This document shows positions 10,555 through 22,342 of a DNA stretch of 64,000 nt, piece by piece. The stretch is from Apostichopus japonicus (taxonomy: Eukaryota > Echinodermata > Holothuroidea > Aspidochirotida > Stichopodidae): the NCBI RefSeq assembly GCF_037975245.1, contig NC_092572.1, positions 3,259,501-3,323,500 on the forward strand, given 5' to 3'. The stretch's first letter is position 1. The number at the start of each line of letters is the position of its first letter. The position numbers were made by a program, and so were the translations under genes. A model generated the notes under the pieces. It had not been told where the DNA came from. It did no database searches and saw only the letters and a program-made list of their open reading frames with translations.

Positions 10555-12216
10555 CATTGCACGAATGAGTGGTTTTCGTAGAGATTTGGAACGTTGGATT
10601 GAAGAGTGCGACCTTTGTCGGTCCAGAAAGGGGCCGAAGCTCAGAATGAAATGCAAGTTAAGGGCTACAATACTGGCAAACCTTTACAACGAATTGCAAT
10701 CGACATCATAGGGCTCCTGCCTATTACGGAAGTTGGCAACAAATACAATCTCGTTATTAAAGATTACTGCGAAATGGACAGAGGCTGTGGCAATGAAGAA
10801 CCAGGAAGCCAGTACCGTTGACAGAATATTAGTAAAAGACTTCGTTTACCGATTAGAGATCCTTGGAGAAACTCACTCCGATCAGGTCATACAATTCGAA
10901 ACATCTCTCTTCCAAGACGTATGCTGACTTTATGGTGTCGCGAAGACTAGGACAACTCCTTATCACCCGCAGTCTGATGGAATGGTCGAACGATTTAATA
11001 GGACACTTGAATCAATGCTGGCAGTTGTATTGGCCCCGGATCAACGTGCATGGATCGATGGCTGCTCTAGTTGAATATGGTCTACAACTGCGTCCGCCGT
11101 GCACGAGACCCCTGGGTTCTGGCCGGCTGAGATTATGTTAAACAGACAGACGAGAACACCACTCTATTGTATTCGGTCCCCCCTCCCCCCGAAGCCGAGG
11201 GTGATACTGAGTATCCAAAATTCGTCGACGGTTGAAGGCAATCTTTACAGAAGATTATGCAGGATGCTCGTACTCACATGGAAACCAACGCTGAGTAGCA
11301 TGAAGATTTCGCAGATCGAAGAGCAGGTCTGCAAAGATTCAGGGAAGGAGACCTTGTATAGGCGTACCAGCCTGCTATTGGCAAGGTAAGATCATGGAAG
11401 GACCCTGCTCATATAGTAAATAGGATCAACGACATCCTGTATAGATTGAAGTTTGGTCCGAGACAGAAACTGATAATTTTTCACTTATGCACTTATTCAC
11501 GTATGCGAAAATACGAAAGAACTAACATACCCCGGTGGACAACTGCTGCAAAGAACATCCTTCCTCAGGATGGAATTGATGAAGAGGGCGTTGCAGAATA
11601 GCAATCAGAGGATAATACTTCCAAAAACAGTATCAGCAAGGTGGCGGCCACGAACAAATGTAGTGTGTCTCGGGATCGGCCTGCAGGTAATCTTTCCAAC
11701 GACATGTGTGACGATAAGACCCAACCTAGGCGTAATAAAGGGCCAACCGGCCCTACCGTACATTGCACCAAAGACATACCCAAATGAACACGGACACGAC
11801 CGGACCAAAACGGCTAGGGGGGGGGGGGTTGTGGGGGGCAATGAACAGTAACGGATCATTTTCACGCATAGCTTCCTCTTTGTTCTTTCAGATTGCGGGT
11901 TATGGCTCAAATAAAGAAGAGCATAACAGCAGACAGAGGGGGCATCAGACCTAAAAGGGCCTCATTGATGTTGTCCACTAAATGTTGGTGTCGAGAATGT
12001 GGGTTACAGTTCGTGGCGATATAAACCTTTAGCAGGAATGCGAAAGGCAAACACCAGAGAAGGGGATGGCAGTGTGAAGACTGGTATTATGTCACTGACA
12101 GGAAAGGGGACCTCCATCGACATATAACCGGGTTTACCGCTCCAGCACAAGCTCCAAGTCAGACACTTCAAGTCAGAGTTAACAAAAATGCGGGACGCAT
12201 TTTAGTCAGGGTGTAG
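10555..12216 (+). pseudogene. Gypsy-like integrase and pol 3' region, + strand fragment
   Basis: Starts abruptly in the CC half of the integrase zinc-binding domain (EECDLCRSRKGPK at about 10.6 kb), then shows the integrase core across several frameshifts: PLQRIAIDIIG (first acidic residue) near 10680, ETHSDQ (second Asp) near 10880, and DGMVERFNRTLES-like residues (catalytic Glu) near 10975. Frame changes and stops are scattered throughout, so it is inactive. The 11.57-12.21 kb segment is the post-integrase region shared in inverted form with 9.2-10.15 kb. A G homopolymer lies at about 11818-11828. Confidence 0.75.
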
Positions 12217-12895
12217 TGTAGCGAACGAAAGTACATATGTAGCGCCGTAATGAAACCCTGATTTTTACTTACTGATGTTCAGATATTTTTTTTCTTTTCT
12301 GTGCTCATGTCCTGTTTAACCCGACTTTTTTTGTAGTAGTGTTTTTTTTTTATTGGCGAGCGCGGCAACCTAGCCCGGGTGCCCTTTGCGGCTTCCCGCC
12401 TTTCTGTTTACCTGGGTCACGACCCCGCGCTACCGTGATTCTCCACTCCACTTTCACAACTGGTGCGCTTGAAAGTAGAAAAGAAACAGGTGCTTGTTTG
12501 GGAACTCCTAATTGAGACGACGATGCGACAACACTTGTGTGTGAATTGTAGCCTACACCCAAGTAAAGAAGAAGAAAGCAGAGTGTTGCAGGGTAAAGGG
12601 TATCAATATTTTGTACTAAGTTGAGAGTCAAGGAGCTCTGAACTTTAGTAGTACGGATACGCTAGGGTTTGGGAGTACTGTTGGATTTGGCAATTTTGGG
12701 ATCAAGATTTTTACCAAAGGGCGAGTGCAAGGGTCGGGGAATCTTAGAGGCCTACGTAGGGGTAACGGGAGAGAGTTCGACTTATCGTGTGACAAAGAGG
12801 TTATCTGCTAGGCGAAGGCAGTGTAAAAGTTATGTTGACAGGTCAATCATACGCTCTTCATTCCCGTGTGATAGAGTGAGATAACGGAAGTCTTA
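12217..12895 (+). mobile_element. 3' LTR of gypsy-like element
   Basis: Starts TGTAGCGAACGAAAG immediately after the internal terminus GGACGCATTTTAGTCAGGGTG. Collinear with 5562-6253 throughout, including the distal ACTAAGTTGAGA, CCTACGTAGGGGTAACGG and GTCAATCATACGCTCTTCAT blocks. The right border is approximate because the similarity ends near GTCTTAAG. Confidence 0.75.
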
Positions 12896-13012
12896 AGCTA
12901 GGATTCCATAAGCACGGATACGGAATGCGGTTGCGGCATACGGTTGCGGGCTGCGGATGCGTACGTTTGCGATTAAAACAATACGGATACGAATCTGACA
13001 CTGATGCGGTTA
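12893..13012 (+). repeat. Candidate left terminus of the Harbinger element
   Basis: Begins TTAAGCTAGGATTCC and is rich in CACGGATACGGA/TGCGG words (GGCTGCGGATGCGTACG). The reverse complement of 22220-22342 begins TTAAGGTATTATTTC and contains GGATTCGGATACGGAAGCGG and CACGGATGCGGATGCG. The resemblance in order and wording suggests an imperfect terminal inverted repeat pair with TTA-type flanks, but it is divergent. Confidence 0.35.
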
Positions 13013-13855
13013 AGATAAGATAAGTAAGTAAGACAGGTAAACATTTATTGATCCCAAGGGGAAATTCAGGCACTCGGTCATAAAACAATGAAAATGTTAC
13101 AAAAATAGATGTGTATATTGTACAATAAGACAATAAGAATAATAAGAAAAAGTCAATATAAGAAAGTCAACGTAATAAAACCTCATTGAAAAGCTTAATT
13201 GCACGGGGTATGAAAGAATCTCTGTATCTATTGGTTTTGAGACACGGAAGTCTCAACCTGCCACTGCCTCTGGACATCTGACTATTATGAAGTAGCTCAT
13301 AGAGGGGGTGGGTATGGTCCTTCCATACCGCGTCCAGTTTGGACGCGAGAAGGCTGTGGTAGACCGAGCCAATGGAAGGCAAGGGTTCCCCGACTACTCT
13401 CTCCGCTTTCTTAATGATGCTGTTAATACGATCTATTTCATGTTTGTTTACATTCCCACCCCAGCAAATTAAGCAATAACGCCAAACCCCGATAATGGTA
13501 CAATTATAAAACATTTCAAGGATTTCATGACGAACATCAAAATTCGACATCTTACGGAGGCAGTACAATCTAGAATTCAACTTTTCAACCAATATATCAA
13601 TATGATCTCCCCATGCCAAGTGATCATTCAGCACTACCCCAAGGTACTTATATGACGTAACACGATCAACTACACTTCCTTTTACAACAACAGGGGGTGG
13701 AGGATTAGTATTGCGACGAAAATCAATAATCATTTATTTGGTCTTAGCAACATTTAATTGGAGGAAGTTAAGATCACAGTAGTTCACAAAAGACTGAATT
13801 TGACGTAAGTAAGCTTCATCACTATTACCATTGACTAAGAGTATCGATAGATATA
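13013..13855 (-). pseudogene. Non-LTR retrotransposon 3' part (RT C terminus), CR1/L2/Rex-like
   Basis: On the - strand, 13733-13167 encodes about 188 residues of the region after the reverse transcriptase catalytic domain (MIIDFRRN, SYKYLGVVLNDHLAWGDHI, then a C-terminal RYRDSFIPRAIKLFN block). An in-frame stop separates it from upstream RT residues (FVNYCDLNFLQLNVAKTK). The 3' UTR has the GGGATCAATAAATG word and ends in a (TTATC/TTACT)n tail at 13013-13035, as usual for CR1/L2-type elements. The copy is 5'-truncated. Confidence 0.8.
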
Positions 13856-16016
13856 AGATATAAGAATCTTTATTGGCCATAAAAGGAATTGGAGTTCACT
13901 CCATCTCAGTATAACATACATAAAACATACATAAATACATCAAAACATAAGATTTATAATATATACATTTCTTAAGACAATAAAAATCCATGTACTGGCA
14001 TATAGTAAAAAAAAAAAACCCTATTTCCTACAAAACTCATTGGCAAGACTAAGAATGGCCCTTGGCAAGAACGAACATCTGTATCTTTCTGTCCGGCATC
14101 TGATGGCAATTGGCCTGCCAGTTCGACTGCTATACTCAACCTGATTTCCTAGAGGATGTTCCGACGACGTAATTGACATAGTATTTCTTTAGTTACCCTG
14201 ACAAGCAGCTCATCTACTGATCTGAGATCATCAGACCGGCAAACTCGCCTCGCTTTTCTAACAAGTGTATTCATCTTAGCCATGTCTCTAGCAGTCGTAT
14301 TGCCACCCATGCAGCCAAGCAGAATGTAATAATGGTCTCATTGGCCGCATTGTAGAACAAAGAAATGAGAGAGGCGTCTAGTCTGAATAAATTGAGCTTC
14401 CGTAGAAAGAACATACGTTGATTAGTTTTGGCCAGAACAGTATTTACATGTTCACCCCACTCCAATTTATCAGTAATGGAAACTCCCAGATACTTATAAG
14501 AATGGACTTGTTCTACTGGCTCGTTCCTAATTTCAATTCTCTCTAGTTGGTGCCCACTACGCCGGAAATCAACAACAAGCTCCTTTGTTTTAGACACATT
14601 CAGTTGTAATCTGTTTTCGTCACACCAATTCGTAAAGGTGGATATTTCATGCCTATACCCGGTTTCGTGACCATTCTTCTCAATAAGACCTAAAATGCAT
14701 GTGTCGTCAGCAAATTTAACAATATGCGTGTTGGGTTGTGTGCTGCGACAGTCAGAGGTATAGAGGGTGAAAAGAACGGTTGATAAAACACAACGTTGTG
14801 GGGCACCAGTATTCATCACAATATCGCTAGAAACTCCGCCATTCACAACTACTCTCTGTGTCCTATTTGTCAGGAAGTCCAACACCCACTTTGTCAGATT
14901 ATAGTTGATTCCATAACTACACATTTTATCAACTAAGATGTGTGGAAGGATGGTGTTGAATGCAGATGAAAAATCTACAAATAGGACTCTAGCAAAATTA
15001 CCAGGACTGTCCAAGTGCCTATACATGGAGTCAACAAAAAACAAGATTGCATCTTCCACAGAGCGCTTTTCCCTGTACGCAAACTGCAGGAGATCCTCAT
15101 GATCAAGAATTTGGGGGCGCAATCGTGAAAGTACGAGACGTTCCAAGATTTTCATGTGGATCGAGGTGAGTGCCACTGGTCTTAAGTCATTTAAAACACT
15201 AAAGGCAGATTTTTTAGGGATTGGCATCAAGTGGGAAGTTTTCCAGGAGACTGGGACATGATGAGTGAGTAGAGACATGTTAAAAATATGATGATAAATG
15301 TAAGAGAGCTGTTCATGACACATTTTGAGGACTTTACCATTAATACCATCTGGTCCAGAGGCCTTGCCAGGTTTGACCCGCCTCAATTCCCGGGAGACTT
15401 CACCACGGGTAAACTCTATTCTTTCAGATTGACAAAAACCATCTAGTCTAAGAGAGGCACGCCGAAGCTCTGCTGAAAATTCATGGTTATCAAACCTAGC
15501 ATAAAACTTGTTCAAAACATCAGGCATGTTGTCAGAGGTTATATTGTCTGAGTGTATATTGTAGAGTGATATCATTGGTGTTATGGTTTTCCCACCCAGT
15601 CACGCTTTTCATGCCTTTCCATACCATGCTAGTGTCATTTGATTTGAAATGACTTTCTATTTTGTCCTTGTATCTATCCTTGGCCTTCCGTATTTCACCA
15701 TCTAATTTCCGGTTCACCGTTCTCAGTTTATCTCGATCACCTTCTCTGAAGCAAGTTTTCTTCTCGTTGATAACAGCTTTCAGTTCTGACGTTACCCATG
15801 GTTTGTTGTTTGGATAGAGTGTCACCCATTTCTTTTCAACTACGATGCCTTTACAAAAGTTTATATATTCACCAACAGTGTCTGTGAGTTCATCGATATC
15901 TTTACAGTTGTTCATAAACAAGTCCCAATCAGTCTCTTCGAAGCAGTCCTGCAGGCGTTCCTGAGCCGCCTGGTTCCAGACTTCAATTGTTTTGTTGATC
16001 GGCTTACTCTGTCGGA
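13856..16016 (-). pseudogene. Non-LTR retrotransposon with full RT domain, CR1/L2/Rex-like
   Basis: A - strand element whose 3' tail (TATCTTATATCTATC) abuts the previous one. From 5' to 3' it has an EN-RT linker (from about 16015, KPINKTIEVWNQAAQERL, then the frame 15921-15535), and an RT domain in the frame 15575-14271 with KASGPDGI, LNDLRPVALTS, VDFSSAFNTI, the catalytic FADDT and SYKYLGVSITDKLEWG. A frameshift near 14.29 kb precedes the terminal RYRCSFLPRAI block. The conserved GAPQG motif reads GAPQR. The endonuclease domain is missing (5' truncation). Confidence 0.85.
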
Positions 16017-16775
16017 TCCAATCATGGCAGTATCGTCAGCAAACTTGATGAGTGAGCACCCTTGTTCTAATGACCTGGCATCGTACGTGTAAAGTGTGAA
16101 TAGCAACGGTGCTAGAACTGTTCCCTGGGGTGCCCCTGTATTTGAAAAAATAACATCGGAGAGACACCAATGGCTGAGTTTCACCAACTGAGTTCTGGTA
16201 GTTAAATAGTTTGAAATCTAGTGAAAAAAAAAGCCACCGGGAACGTCCATATTCTTAAGTTTACTGACTAAAGTATGTGGTTAGATAGTGTCGAATGCAG
16301 ACGAAAAGTCAAAAAATGTCACACGGGCAAACTGTCCTCGGCAAGAATGTTCTAAATGAGAGTATAGTTTTTGAAGGATCAAAAAAATGGCATCTTCACA
16401 ACTACGATCTGATTGGTATGCAAACTGGAAAGGATCTAAAAATGGGGTTACGAATGGTCTAAAGCGTTCTAAAAATATACGTTCACAAACTTTCATTGGC
16501 ACAGCAGTGAGGACAACAGGACGTAAGTCATTCAAACATAATATTGCACTGGTTTTAGGTACTGGTATGATACATGATTGCTTCCATAAGTTAAGTATAA
16601 CACGGGTCGTGAAAGATTGATTGAAAATATGCGTTAAAATGTTCGAAAGTTGTATTGCACATTGTTTTAAGACCCGCGGGGAGAGCTTGTCTGGTCCGGC
16701 AGCCTTCAATGAGTGAAGTCTTGACAAATGACGACGAACCTCCCTTTCGGTTGTAAATAAGGGATCGTGTTTAAG
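16017..16775 (-). pseudogene. Older non-LTR RT fragment
   Basis: The - strand frame 16727-16281 has KAAGPDKLSPRVLKQC, LNDLRPVVLTAVPMK and FFDFSSAFDTI. After stops, 16187-16000 continues with NTGAPQGTVLAPLLFTLY and KFADDTAMIG. It is related to, but distinct from, the adjacent RT copy. It lacks its 3' end where the 13.86-16.02 kb element begins, and its 5' end. Confidence 0.8.
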
Positions 16776-16789
16776 GGATCAGAATATAT

Positions 16790-19700
16790 ATTAGCAAAAT
16801 GGCACCAAACACGTCTAGAATGCGTTTACAACGACTGTATGCACATGAAGAACACCTGACATTGATGATTTCGATGTATCTGACGATGAAGGTTGGTGTT
16901 TGAAACAGTTTGGCCATCATTGGAAGAATTTATGGGTTTTATCTGTAATAAAAAGTCTGATAATAGCCTAGGCTTATGTTATATACGTTGAAACTGTCGG
17001 TAGGTTACATCGTCTGTGGTTGTTATCTAGAAAATCTTCCCATGTAAAATCACAGGTTAAACGATCTTCATTAGATACTTAAATCCTGCAGACGTGTGAA
17101 TGCCCGGCGCAGTTCATACACTAGTCGTATTTACAAAATGCCCAGAATCCTAGCTATGACCTTTTCATAGGGAGGTCCCTTGACTTAGTGATTTGTTGGC
17201 TCGTGTCCGATTCCGTTGCTAAAAGCTATTTTACCATCACTCTTAAATGCTTTTCTTTATTTCTCTGTTCACACTAATTAGAGGGTTTATTTAATTTATT
17301 AAACCAAATCAACCCTAGCTAGCTGCCTCTCGTTAAAAAAATTACTAAGCACCAAAAAGAGAATACTAGACTACTAAATGAATGTATACTATGACTGAAT
17401 CCTGGTTTTTATATGAAGAAACGGCACGAAAAAACAGAAAATACCGATGATGGGTTCATCAACTGTTCCGTAACCGACGTAGATATGGGGCCTATCATAC
17501 TTTGGTTAATGAGCTCAGGTTTGACAACCAAAGATCAATTTGAACAAGTCCTGTCAACAGTTGAAGAAGCTTTAGTAAAACATTGCAGAAGCAGGGAAGT
17601 TATCTGCCCTCGACAAAGACTTGCAATATGTATAAGGTATGTACACAAAGATAAGACTATTTTAACAAAAATATGAAACAAAACAATAGGATTCGTCGTT
17701 CTTTAACGCATGTTTCAAGATATGAACTTTGAACTTACTAAAAAACTCCAACATATTGAGTGTTATTACGGAGAAAGCAAATCGCCTGTATAAACAACGT
17801 TACCATTAGAGCACACTATTAACTTCACCAGGAGGCTAGATTTTTCCATTGACTTAGTGTGGTGTTAGACTACCATGTGGTCGAATGTAGCAACTATAAC
17901 GAAAGTATTCGGTGAATATTTTAGTGCCAGCTAACTGCGACACAATGTGAGCGAATAAACAGATGGTTAGGCTAGATTTTCCCATTGACCATTAGTGTGG
18001 TGTTAAAATACCACGTGGTTGAAGATAGCAGCAATAACAAAAGTATTCAGTGAATATTTTAGTGCCAGCTTACTGCGACACAATTTGAGCGAATAAACAG
18101 ATGGTTAGGCTAGATTTCCCATCGACCGTTAGTGTGGTGTTAAAATACCATGTGGTTGAAGATAGCAACTATAACGAAAGTATTCGGTGAATATTTTAGT
18201 GCCAGCTAACTGCGACACAATGTGAGCGAATAAACAGATGGTTAGGCTAGATTTTCCCATTGACCATTAGTGTGGTGTTAAAATACCACGTGGTTGAAGA
18301 TAGCAGCAATAACAAAAGTATTCAGTGAATATTTTAGTGCCAGCTTACTGCGACACAATTTGAGCGAATAAACAGATGGTTAGGCTAGATTTCCCATCGA
18401 CCGTTAGTGTGGTGTTAAAATACCATGTGGTTGAAGATAGCAGCAATAACGAAATTATTCAGTGAATATTTTCATTGCCAGCTAACTGCGACACAATTTG
18501 AGCGAATAAGCAGATGGTTTGGCTATATTTTCCTTTCTGAAGATATTATATTTACAAAGATTTCCTAATTTGACTCCCCCGTAACCCCTAATGACCTTTG
18601 ACTTCCACCAGAAACAATAGGCTTAGTGTAATAAATGTGGTACTTGAACGTAACACATTTGAAATTCAATTGGTTTCATGCATCCTATAATTCATATGTT
18701 AAAGCTGTAGAAATGGTCGCTGTAAGTTGCGATAGCAATGGCATAATGGGGACTTGAATCAGATCCGGATTTTCTGCATTAAAAAAAAAATGAAAAATCT
18801 GCATTTATAAGCTGGATCTGAATTGGGGACGCAACCTTTCTATTCTCTCTGCACAACTCTGAAAAAACAACTCATCACCATTTTTGCTAGTTGCTCCTTC
18901 ATATCCTTCTCCATATCCTCCCAATGTCGCGTATGTTTTTGTATGAGGTCTTTCAGCGCATTTTCTAACCCTCTTTCCTTTTTTGTCTCTCTTTGCTCCT
19001 CCTGTTAGTTTTAAATTTAACGGGTGTTTCATCAGCATCTCATGTGCTTGTGGGTGGTTTTGAGTCCAAGTGATTTTCAAGAGTCTTCTGGTGATGGTGA
19101 CGGGGCAGGCGACACTAATTCACTTGTACTGTGAAAAGAGCCAATAAAAAACAAAGCAATCATTCCTTCTCGCTTCAATATTCCAGACTTTGTTTCAATC
19201 TCGATACTCCTTAAAAAAAAATTGGGTTTGACAACTCTCCTCATAATTTACCGTTTTCTTTACATTCCAGGCCATTGGGGAATCTTTTCGTTACATTGTA
19301 TTTGACTATCGTGTAGGATACACCACAGTTGGTAATATTGTTGGTGAAGTTTGTAATATTATATGGAATCGGTTGTCAGTCGTTTTCATGCCAGTTCCAA
19401 ACACCAGTAGCAAATGCAAATTGATTGCAGCTAATTTTCTTGACGAAGTGGCACTTCCCACATTGCTTGGGGGCAATAGATGACAAACATATTGTTATGA
19501 AGGCGCCACCTAATTCCGGATCACTTTATTTCAATTATAAGAACACATTCTCTACAGTCCTCATGGCATTAGTTGATGCGAACTTACAATTCATTTGCAT
19601 TGAAATTTGTTCATATGGCAGAAATAGTGATAGTGGTGTCTTTGCCAATTCAAACCTGGGAAAAACTATTGCAGCCAATAATTTACAGCTACCAGATGAT

Positions 19701-20132
19701 TCAACCCTACCAGAAGCAGAACACCTTGGAAAAGTGCCTAATGTGTTTGTCGATGATGAGGCGTTTCCACTGCGAAAAAAAAAATATCCTTCGTCCTACC
19801 CTGGGAGGGGTTGTCCGCACGATCAGCAAACTTTTAATCTAGTTTATCACATGAAAATTGCCGTTCGAGCAGAATGGGTGAACGACATTGTCAAGGCAAC
19901 ATGTTTCTTTTCACAATCTTATTCAAAGAGATACAACCCCAACCCAAATTACTAACTGAACCAAGGATCTGAAAGAATGGCAGTAGAAGGCCTAAGAGAC
20001 ATTCCTCGGATTGGAAACAGAGCTGAGGTAGAGGCCATCCAATGCAGGGAAATATTTAAGGAGTATTTCTGCAATGTAGCTCCAGTTGAATGGCAAGAAT
20101 CCCATGTGACTCGAGGTATTTTCATGGCATGA
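16790..20132 (+). pseudogene. Harbinger (PIF-type) DDE transposase, disrupted
   Basis: The main exon is 19271-20132 (acceptor TTTACATTCCAG). It shows GESFRYIVFDYRVG, a +1 frameshift near 19430, then WHFPHCLGAIDDKHI (first catalytic Asp), APPNSGSLYFNYK, YGRNSDSGVFANSNLG (second Asp), VDDEAFPL (catalytic Glu) and PGRGCPHDQQTFN, as in HARBI1-like nucleases. The usual segment after FN is shortened. An in-frame TAA at 19953 is followed by residual C-terminal coding (LRDIPRIGNRAEVEA) to TGA at 20130. A likely upstream exon at 17413-17636 ends RQRLAICIR at a GTATGT donor; the simplest junction does not keep frame. A short ATG-starting piece at 16800 (MAPNTSRMRLQRLY, with an acidic DIDDFDVSDDE in another frame) may be the first exon. 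The intron holds a 138-bp tandem array and the last exon of the opposite-strand MADF-BESS gene. Confidence 0.8.
17828..18540. repeat. 138-bp tandem repeat with 276-bp higher-order pattern
   Basis: Copies start near 17827, 17965, 18103, 18241, 18379 and 18517 (GTTAGGCTAGATTT), an exact 138-bp spacing. The copies at 17965 and 18241 share one variant (CCATTGACCATTAGTG) and those at 18103 and 18379 another (CCCATCGACCGTTAGTG), so a dimer was itself duplicated. Several copies contain the palindrome ACCACGTGGT. Confidence 0.9.
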
Positions 20133-22072
20133 AGTGTCAAACTGAAAACATGCCCCAGCAGAATATGCTTACTTTCCAATTGAAGTCGAACCACCATACA
20201 CTTCACCATCAAGAGATATCTCACCTCCAGATGGAACGTTGCTCTCAGTACTGTAGTATAATGAGATTAAAATGTTGCAAATGGCTCCATTTGTACAAGT
20301 TTGTTTCAATAACAGAGGGTGGCTGTTCTGGTTACCACAAACTGAGACCTGTAAATATATGATCATATTCCCCCATTGAATTAGACTGCAGTAATTACTG
20401 ATATTTTAAAGCCAAATTTATTTTTTCTTTCAGCAAGCACAAAATTTAATTTTGTCAGCATTTCAAATAGATCATTGCAAATTAATATTTAGCTAGAATA
20501 TGGACTATTGATGAGGATTGTTTAATTATCTCAGAAAGTTTACTGATTTTAAATGAATACTTATTTTCTTCAATAAAGTGGTCAAGAAAAGACATCAACT
20601 TGAAATATTTCCATTTCTGTGCCCTTTCGGCAATCTGTCCACTTTTCTTTGTTTTAACTTCTCTGCGTTTCTTTATGTAAGTGTCCCATGTGTTTCGCTA
20701 CCTTTTCTTTCACTCCGATGCTGAAATGATATACCCTAAATAAGCTCATAAGAAGTTCTATCAAAGTTTCTCTAGTGTATCATTATGCTAATTGATAAAG
20801 ATGAAAAGAAATGAACAAGGACTGTAATTTTCCATATTTGCTTTTTCAATCCCTAAAATACGTAAGTTAACACTACACAAATATCTGATAACTATAAAGC
20901 GACTGTACTTGAACACACTGGCCAGTCCTTACAACATTTGCCCTTACTATATATACAGCATGTCCCTATTTTCGTGTGTCGCCTAATTTCATGCAGCCCG
21001 ATGTTTGTCCTGTTTGCACCTAGGGAGGAAGGTCTATACTATAACTACATTACCCTGCAGTGTTTGTCTTGAGAAAGTAATGACTCCTAATGTAACGATG
21101 TTTTCTTTTTTATGCCACTAAGCATGTGGGACCTGGGCCTAAGCTATTTCTAAGGTCGGCTAAACCAGCACAGAAAATAAAGATCATCAGCAATTATTTT
21201 AAATTATTGTGGTTTTTTGGAGAAAGCAAAGTATCATGCATGAAATTAGGCACCATATGTGTTTTTAACAGTAATGTGAACTGCACTGATTAAATAATTA
21301 GCCCTTTCGGAAGAAAGAAATCGTTATTTTGTTCAATATTTTGGAAAAAAGGACTCCAAACATAGATATAGGACTATTTTGTTATTGCTGCAGTTTTTGT
21401 ATAAACTTTGCCATTTCCATTATTACAGAAATTACTTAATTCGATTTCTGAGTTCGTTATTATTTTGGCCTATATTTAGTCCTCCCCATGCAACATAGAC
21501 CAGGACTAGGCGCCTACGTCTAACTAGCTAAAGGTGAGTTTATAATCTCGTTCATAATAAGCATAATCAAAGTTTCTCAATCGGTGATGCTTGGCCTAGT
21601 AATTCTACAACTACAAGTAAGCCTAGCCTAGAGTAGTAGTAGAGGCAGTACACACCATGTCTTACTGTCGATCTATAAAACCATCCTTTCTAACAAAAAT
21701 GGTTTTATGCTTGCCATCATACACAATACGGTGATAACGACAAAGCTTGGCCAATAATGATATTGAATAGGCCCTAAACCGAAGTTATGACTATGACTTA
21801 TGAGTGTGAGCAACATGAAGTAGGCCTAGGCTTCCTGCGTTAGACCTAACCTTGGCATTAATACAATGGATTCCGTATGGTAGGCCTCAAACCTACTCAC
21901 CGTCAATTTCTCCTCTGTTCAACACGTTGGCAATGCTCTGCCAAACGTTAAAACATAGCTGGGCATTCCTATGCTCAGGAAGTCTAGCATCGTAAAGACA
22001 CGGGTGCTTCCTTACCAGCTCGATGAGTGTTTCATTCTCTAATTTACCTAAATCGTGTTTTCTTCTCGGCAT
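18805..22072 (-). pseudogene. Harbinger accessory MADF-BESS gene, disrupted
   Basis: Three - strand exons join in consistent phase. Exon 1, 22072-21901: ATG, then ETLIELVRKHPCLYDARLPE and NVWQSIANVL, the first half of a MADF (Myb/SANT-like) DNA-binding domain; donor GTGAGT, phase 1. Exon 2, 20720-20561 (acceptor ATCATTTCAG): WDTYIKKRREVKTKKSGQ and KWKYFKLMSFLDHF, the second MADF half, but with in-frame TGA and TAG near its start, the second where a conserved Trp is expected. Exon 3, 19128-18805 (acceptor CTTTTCACAG): SELVSPAPSPSPEDS, a coiled-coil frame (KDLIQKHTRHWEDMEKD) and a BESS-like end (DELFFQSCAERIERLRP) spread over frameshifts. Known Harbinger elements carry a DNA-binding partner gene next to the transposase. 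This copy is dead. Confidence 0.75.
20133..21890. other. Harbinger internal non-coding sequence
   Basis: Apart from MADF exon 2 (20561-20720) I see no coding potential. The stretch has several copies of the palindrome-like TAGGCCTA, common in marine invertebrate genomes. Confidence 0.4.
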
Positions 22073-22219
22073 TTTCCTTTATTTGGCAAGTCACAAGTGT
22101 TTGTGGTGTCGAAATAGTATTGCGTGTTTACATGATGACGTCATATCAACTGTTCATCGTATGCGGCTATCATCCGAATCGCCGAACCAATCGCCACGGT
22201 AAGCGATTGAAGTTATTGC

Positions 22220-22342
22220 ATATATATATTTGCATTCGAAAACGCATCCGCATCCGTGCAGATGGAATGACATCCGTTGAAATTCAATGAGAGCGTTTTA
22301 TGCCGCTTCCGTATCCGAATCCGTCTGATGAAATAATACCTT
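22220..22342 (-). repeat. Candidate right terminus of the Harbinger element
   Basis: Contains GCATCCGCATCCG and CCGTATCCGAATCCG and ends GAAATAATACC followed by TTAAGG. It lies about 150 bp upstream of the MADF start codon, as expected for the end of a Harbinger element. See the matching candidate at 12893. Confidence 0.4.
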
